This document shows, one piece after another, positions 63,186 through 64,000 of a DNA stretch of 64,000 nucleotides. A model generated the notes under the pieces. That model was not told the origin of the DNA. It saw only the letters and a list, made by a program, of their open reading frames with translations, and searched no databases. The position numbers were made by a program, and so were the translations under genes. The stretch's first letter is position 1, and the number at the start of each line of letters is the position of its first letter. The DNA is from UBA2330 sp035443185. GTDB lineage: Bacteria > Bacteroidota > Ignavibacteria > Tepidaquicellales > Tepidaquicellaceae. The DNA lies in assembly GCA_035443185.1 (NCBI GenBank), contig DAORRV010000005.1:21545-85544 (forward strand), read 5' to 3'.

Positions 63186-63374
63186 CTATTTGTTATTTTT
63201 CTTATCGGAATTTTTATATACGTTGCGCTTTCTCGGAGGTGTATGCTGCTGATTGTTCATTGGGTAAGTATAGTTTGCAGTTGTTTTTTTTCCAATCATT
63301 CTCTCCAGTTCGCTGAGCTTGTTTCTTATTTCCTTTATTAATTTTACAGCATCGGAATTTTCCTGTATGTTCAT
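63186..63374 (-). CDS. Short hypothetical protein, 62 aa
   Basis: The first 30 residues (NSDAVKLIKEIRNKLSELERMIGKK) look like an amphipathic, possibly coiled-coil helix. The rest is a basic, disordered tail rich in Asn, Lys and Pro. No family is recognised. The T-tract hairpin right after it on the same strand supports a real transcript. A chance reading frame remains possible. Confidence 0.45.
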   Translation of the reverse strand: MNIQENSDAVKLIKEIRNKLSELERMIGKKTTANYTYPMNNQQHTPPRKRNVYKNSDKKNNK

Positions 63375-63564
63375 TTTTAAATTTGGTTTGTATGAGTTAA
63401 TTAATTTAATCTGAATTTTTATAAATTATAACTTATTAATTTAAGAATTTTTTTAATGTAAACTTTTAGAGATTGATGTGAATGGCTTTATAATTGGATT
63501 TATTATAGAGGCAAAGTATGTTAATCTGTACCGTAAATGTTAATCCAATAATTAAATTCTGAAT

Positions 63565-63810
63565 ATGAAACTTGAATTAATAAATCTTTTAAGTGAAATA
63601 GATTCAAGATTTTCCGGACCAAAATCACGAAGACTTTTTGAAATGATCTCAGGAAAAAGAGAAGTTGATTATAACGAGATTGAGAGATATTTAAATTATT
63701 TAAAAAATCTTGGAGGTGATGAAAATGATAAGCTGATCCAAAAAAATCAACAGGATGCTGCAGATTTTCTCGAACAGTTTTTAGAACACAGAAAATTAAT
63801 GAAGGTCTGA
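63565..63810 (+). CDS. Hypothetical protein, 81 aa
   Basis: This short helical protein is of good coding quality: MKLELINLLSEIDSRFSGPKSRRLFEMI at the start and AADFLEQFLEHRKL at the end. No signal peptide, Cys or known motif is present. It is the only plus-strand gene in the last 9 kb and stands between AT-rich spacers, with the heptamer array beginning 138 bp beyond its stop. The function is unknown. Confidence 0.65.
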   Translation: MKLELINLLSEIDSRFSGPKSRRLFEMISGKREVDYNEIERYLNYLKNLGGDENDKLIQKNQQDAADFLEQFLEHRKLMKV

Positions 63811-63947
63811 TCTTTTAAAATTTGTCTTAGTTTAAATTTTTAAATATCTAAGGACGAATTTTATCTTTATTTACAGATCATTATTGAATCTGAAGTAAAT
63901 AATCTAAACATTTTTCATTTACTTCAAACTATTAACTGCTAACTTCA

Positions 63948-64000
63948 AACTATTAACTATTAACTATTAACTATTAACTATTAACTATTAACTATTAACT
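63948..64000. repeat. Tandem heptamer array (ATTAACT), running off the window
   Basis: A perfect 7-bp periodicity (unit ATTAACT in some phase) runs from 63948 to the last base, at least 53 bp or about 7.6 copies. A 17-bp block containing ACTTCAAACTATTAACT is also repeated at 63921 and 63942. The array continues past the right edge, so its full length is unknown. Confidence 0.95.

Noticed and set aside
1..64000. Defence islands, prophage, restriction-modification or toxin-antitoxin modules
   Set aside because: I looked for methylase-nuclease pairs, phage structural genes and small paired toxins and saw none. The only methyltransferase has no restriction partner.

Overview
This AT-rich 64 kb bacterial window most likely comes from the Ignavibacteriota or a nearby Bacteroidota/Chlorobiota lineage. 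Four predicted secreted proteins end in the NYPNPFNP-type sorting domain of the type IX secretion system (T9SS), which is typical of that group. Many genes lack a clear Shine-Dalgarno sequence, several probably start with TTG or GTG, and predicted lipoproteins are common. A run of 100 N at 10500-10599 marks a scaffold join, so this is a draft or metagenome assembly. I saw no rRNA, tRNA, CRISPR array, prophage or intact insertion sequence.

Layout. 1-222: amino end of a flavin disulfide-reductase-like protein resembling soluble transhydrogenase. 451-4815: an AttEFGH-like operon (ABC ATPase, permease, AttH-like lipoprotein). 5015-7167: DUF5996, SH3-like and methyltransferase genes. 7210-10315: two T9SS cargo proteins. 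10644-13164: small enzymes and GNAT. 13287-14522: M29 aminopeptidase. 14580-18788: two lipoproteins, one of them an intradiol-dioxygenase homologue, and two MscS channels. 18831: GDCCVxC protein. 19243-26044: the uvrC-mce-manC-acidic protein-alr block. 26045-26463: a candidate origin or dnaA control region, followed by dnaA, alkA-like and recN. 30941-40507: lipoate ligase, rmuC, a heptahaem cytochrome fused to TPRs, a T9SS LVIVD protein, GntR and radA. 40798-44337: a T9SS beta-helix protein and a TonB-like membrane protein.

44622-54576 is a ten-gene, one-strand arsenosugar (rSAM/selenodomain-type) cluster: peroxidase-like protein, ArsS, thioredoxin-like protein, flavin oxidoreductase, 4Fe-4S membrane protein, DUF547 lipoprotein, three membrane or polyprenol-type glycosyltransferases and a TIGR04282 transferase. 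It has no arsM in the window and uses Cys where relatives may use selenocysteine. It is the best candidate here for an incompletely described pathway, possibly one that attaches an arsenosugar to a lipid or glycan. 54911-63374, on the other strand, holds a large outer-membrane barrel and a tightly packed operon joining tsaC to an uncharacterised beta-propeller and a membrane-anchored vWA protein.

Intergenic repeats resemble dispersed elements common in Bacteroidota-type genomes (19128, 52532, 54619, 54813). There is also an exact 71-bp tandem duplication across two convergent gene ends (32912-33053) and a heptamer array running off the right edge. All functional calls come from reading the sequence and from family knowledge. 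No database search was run.
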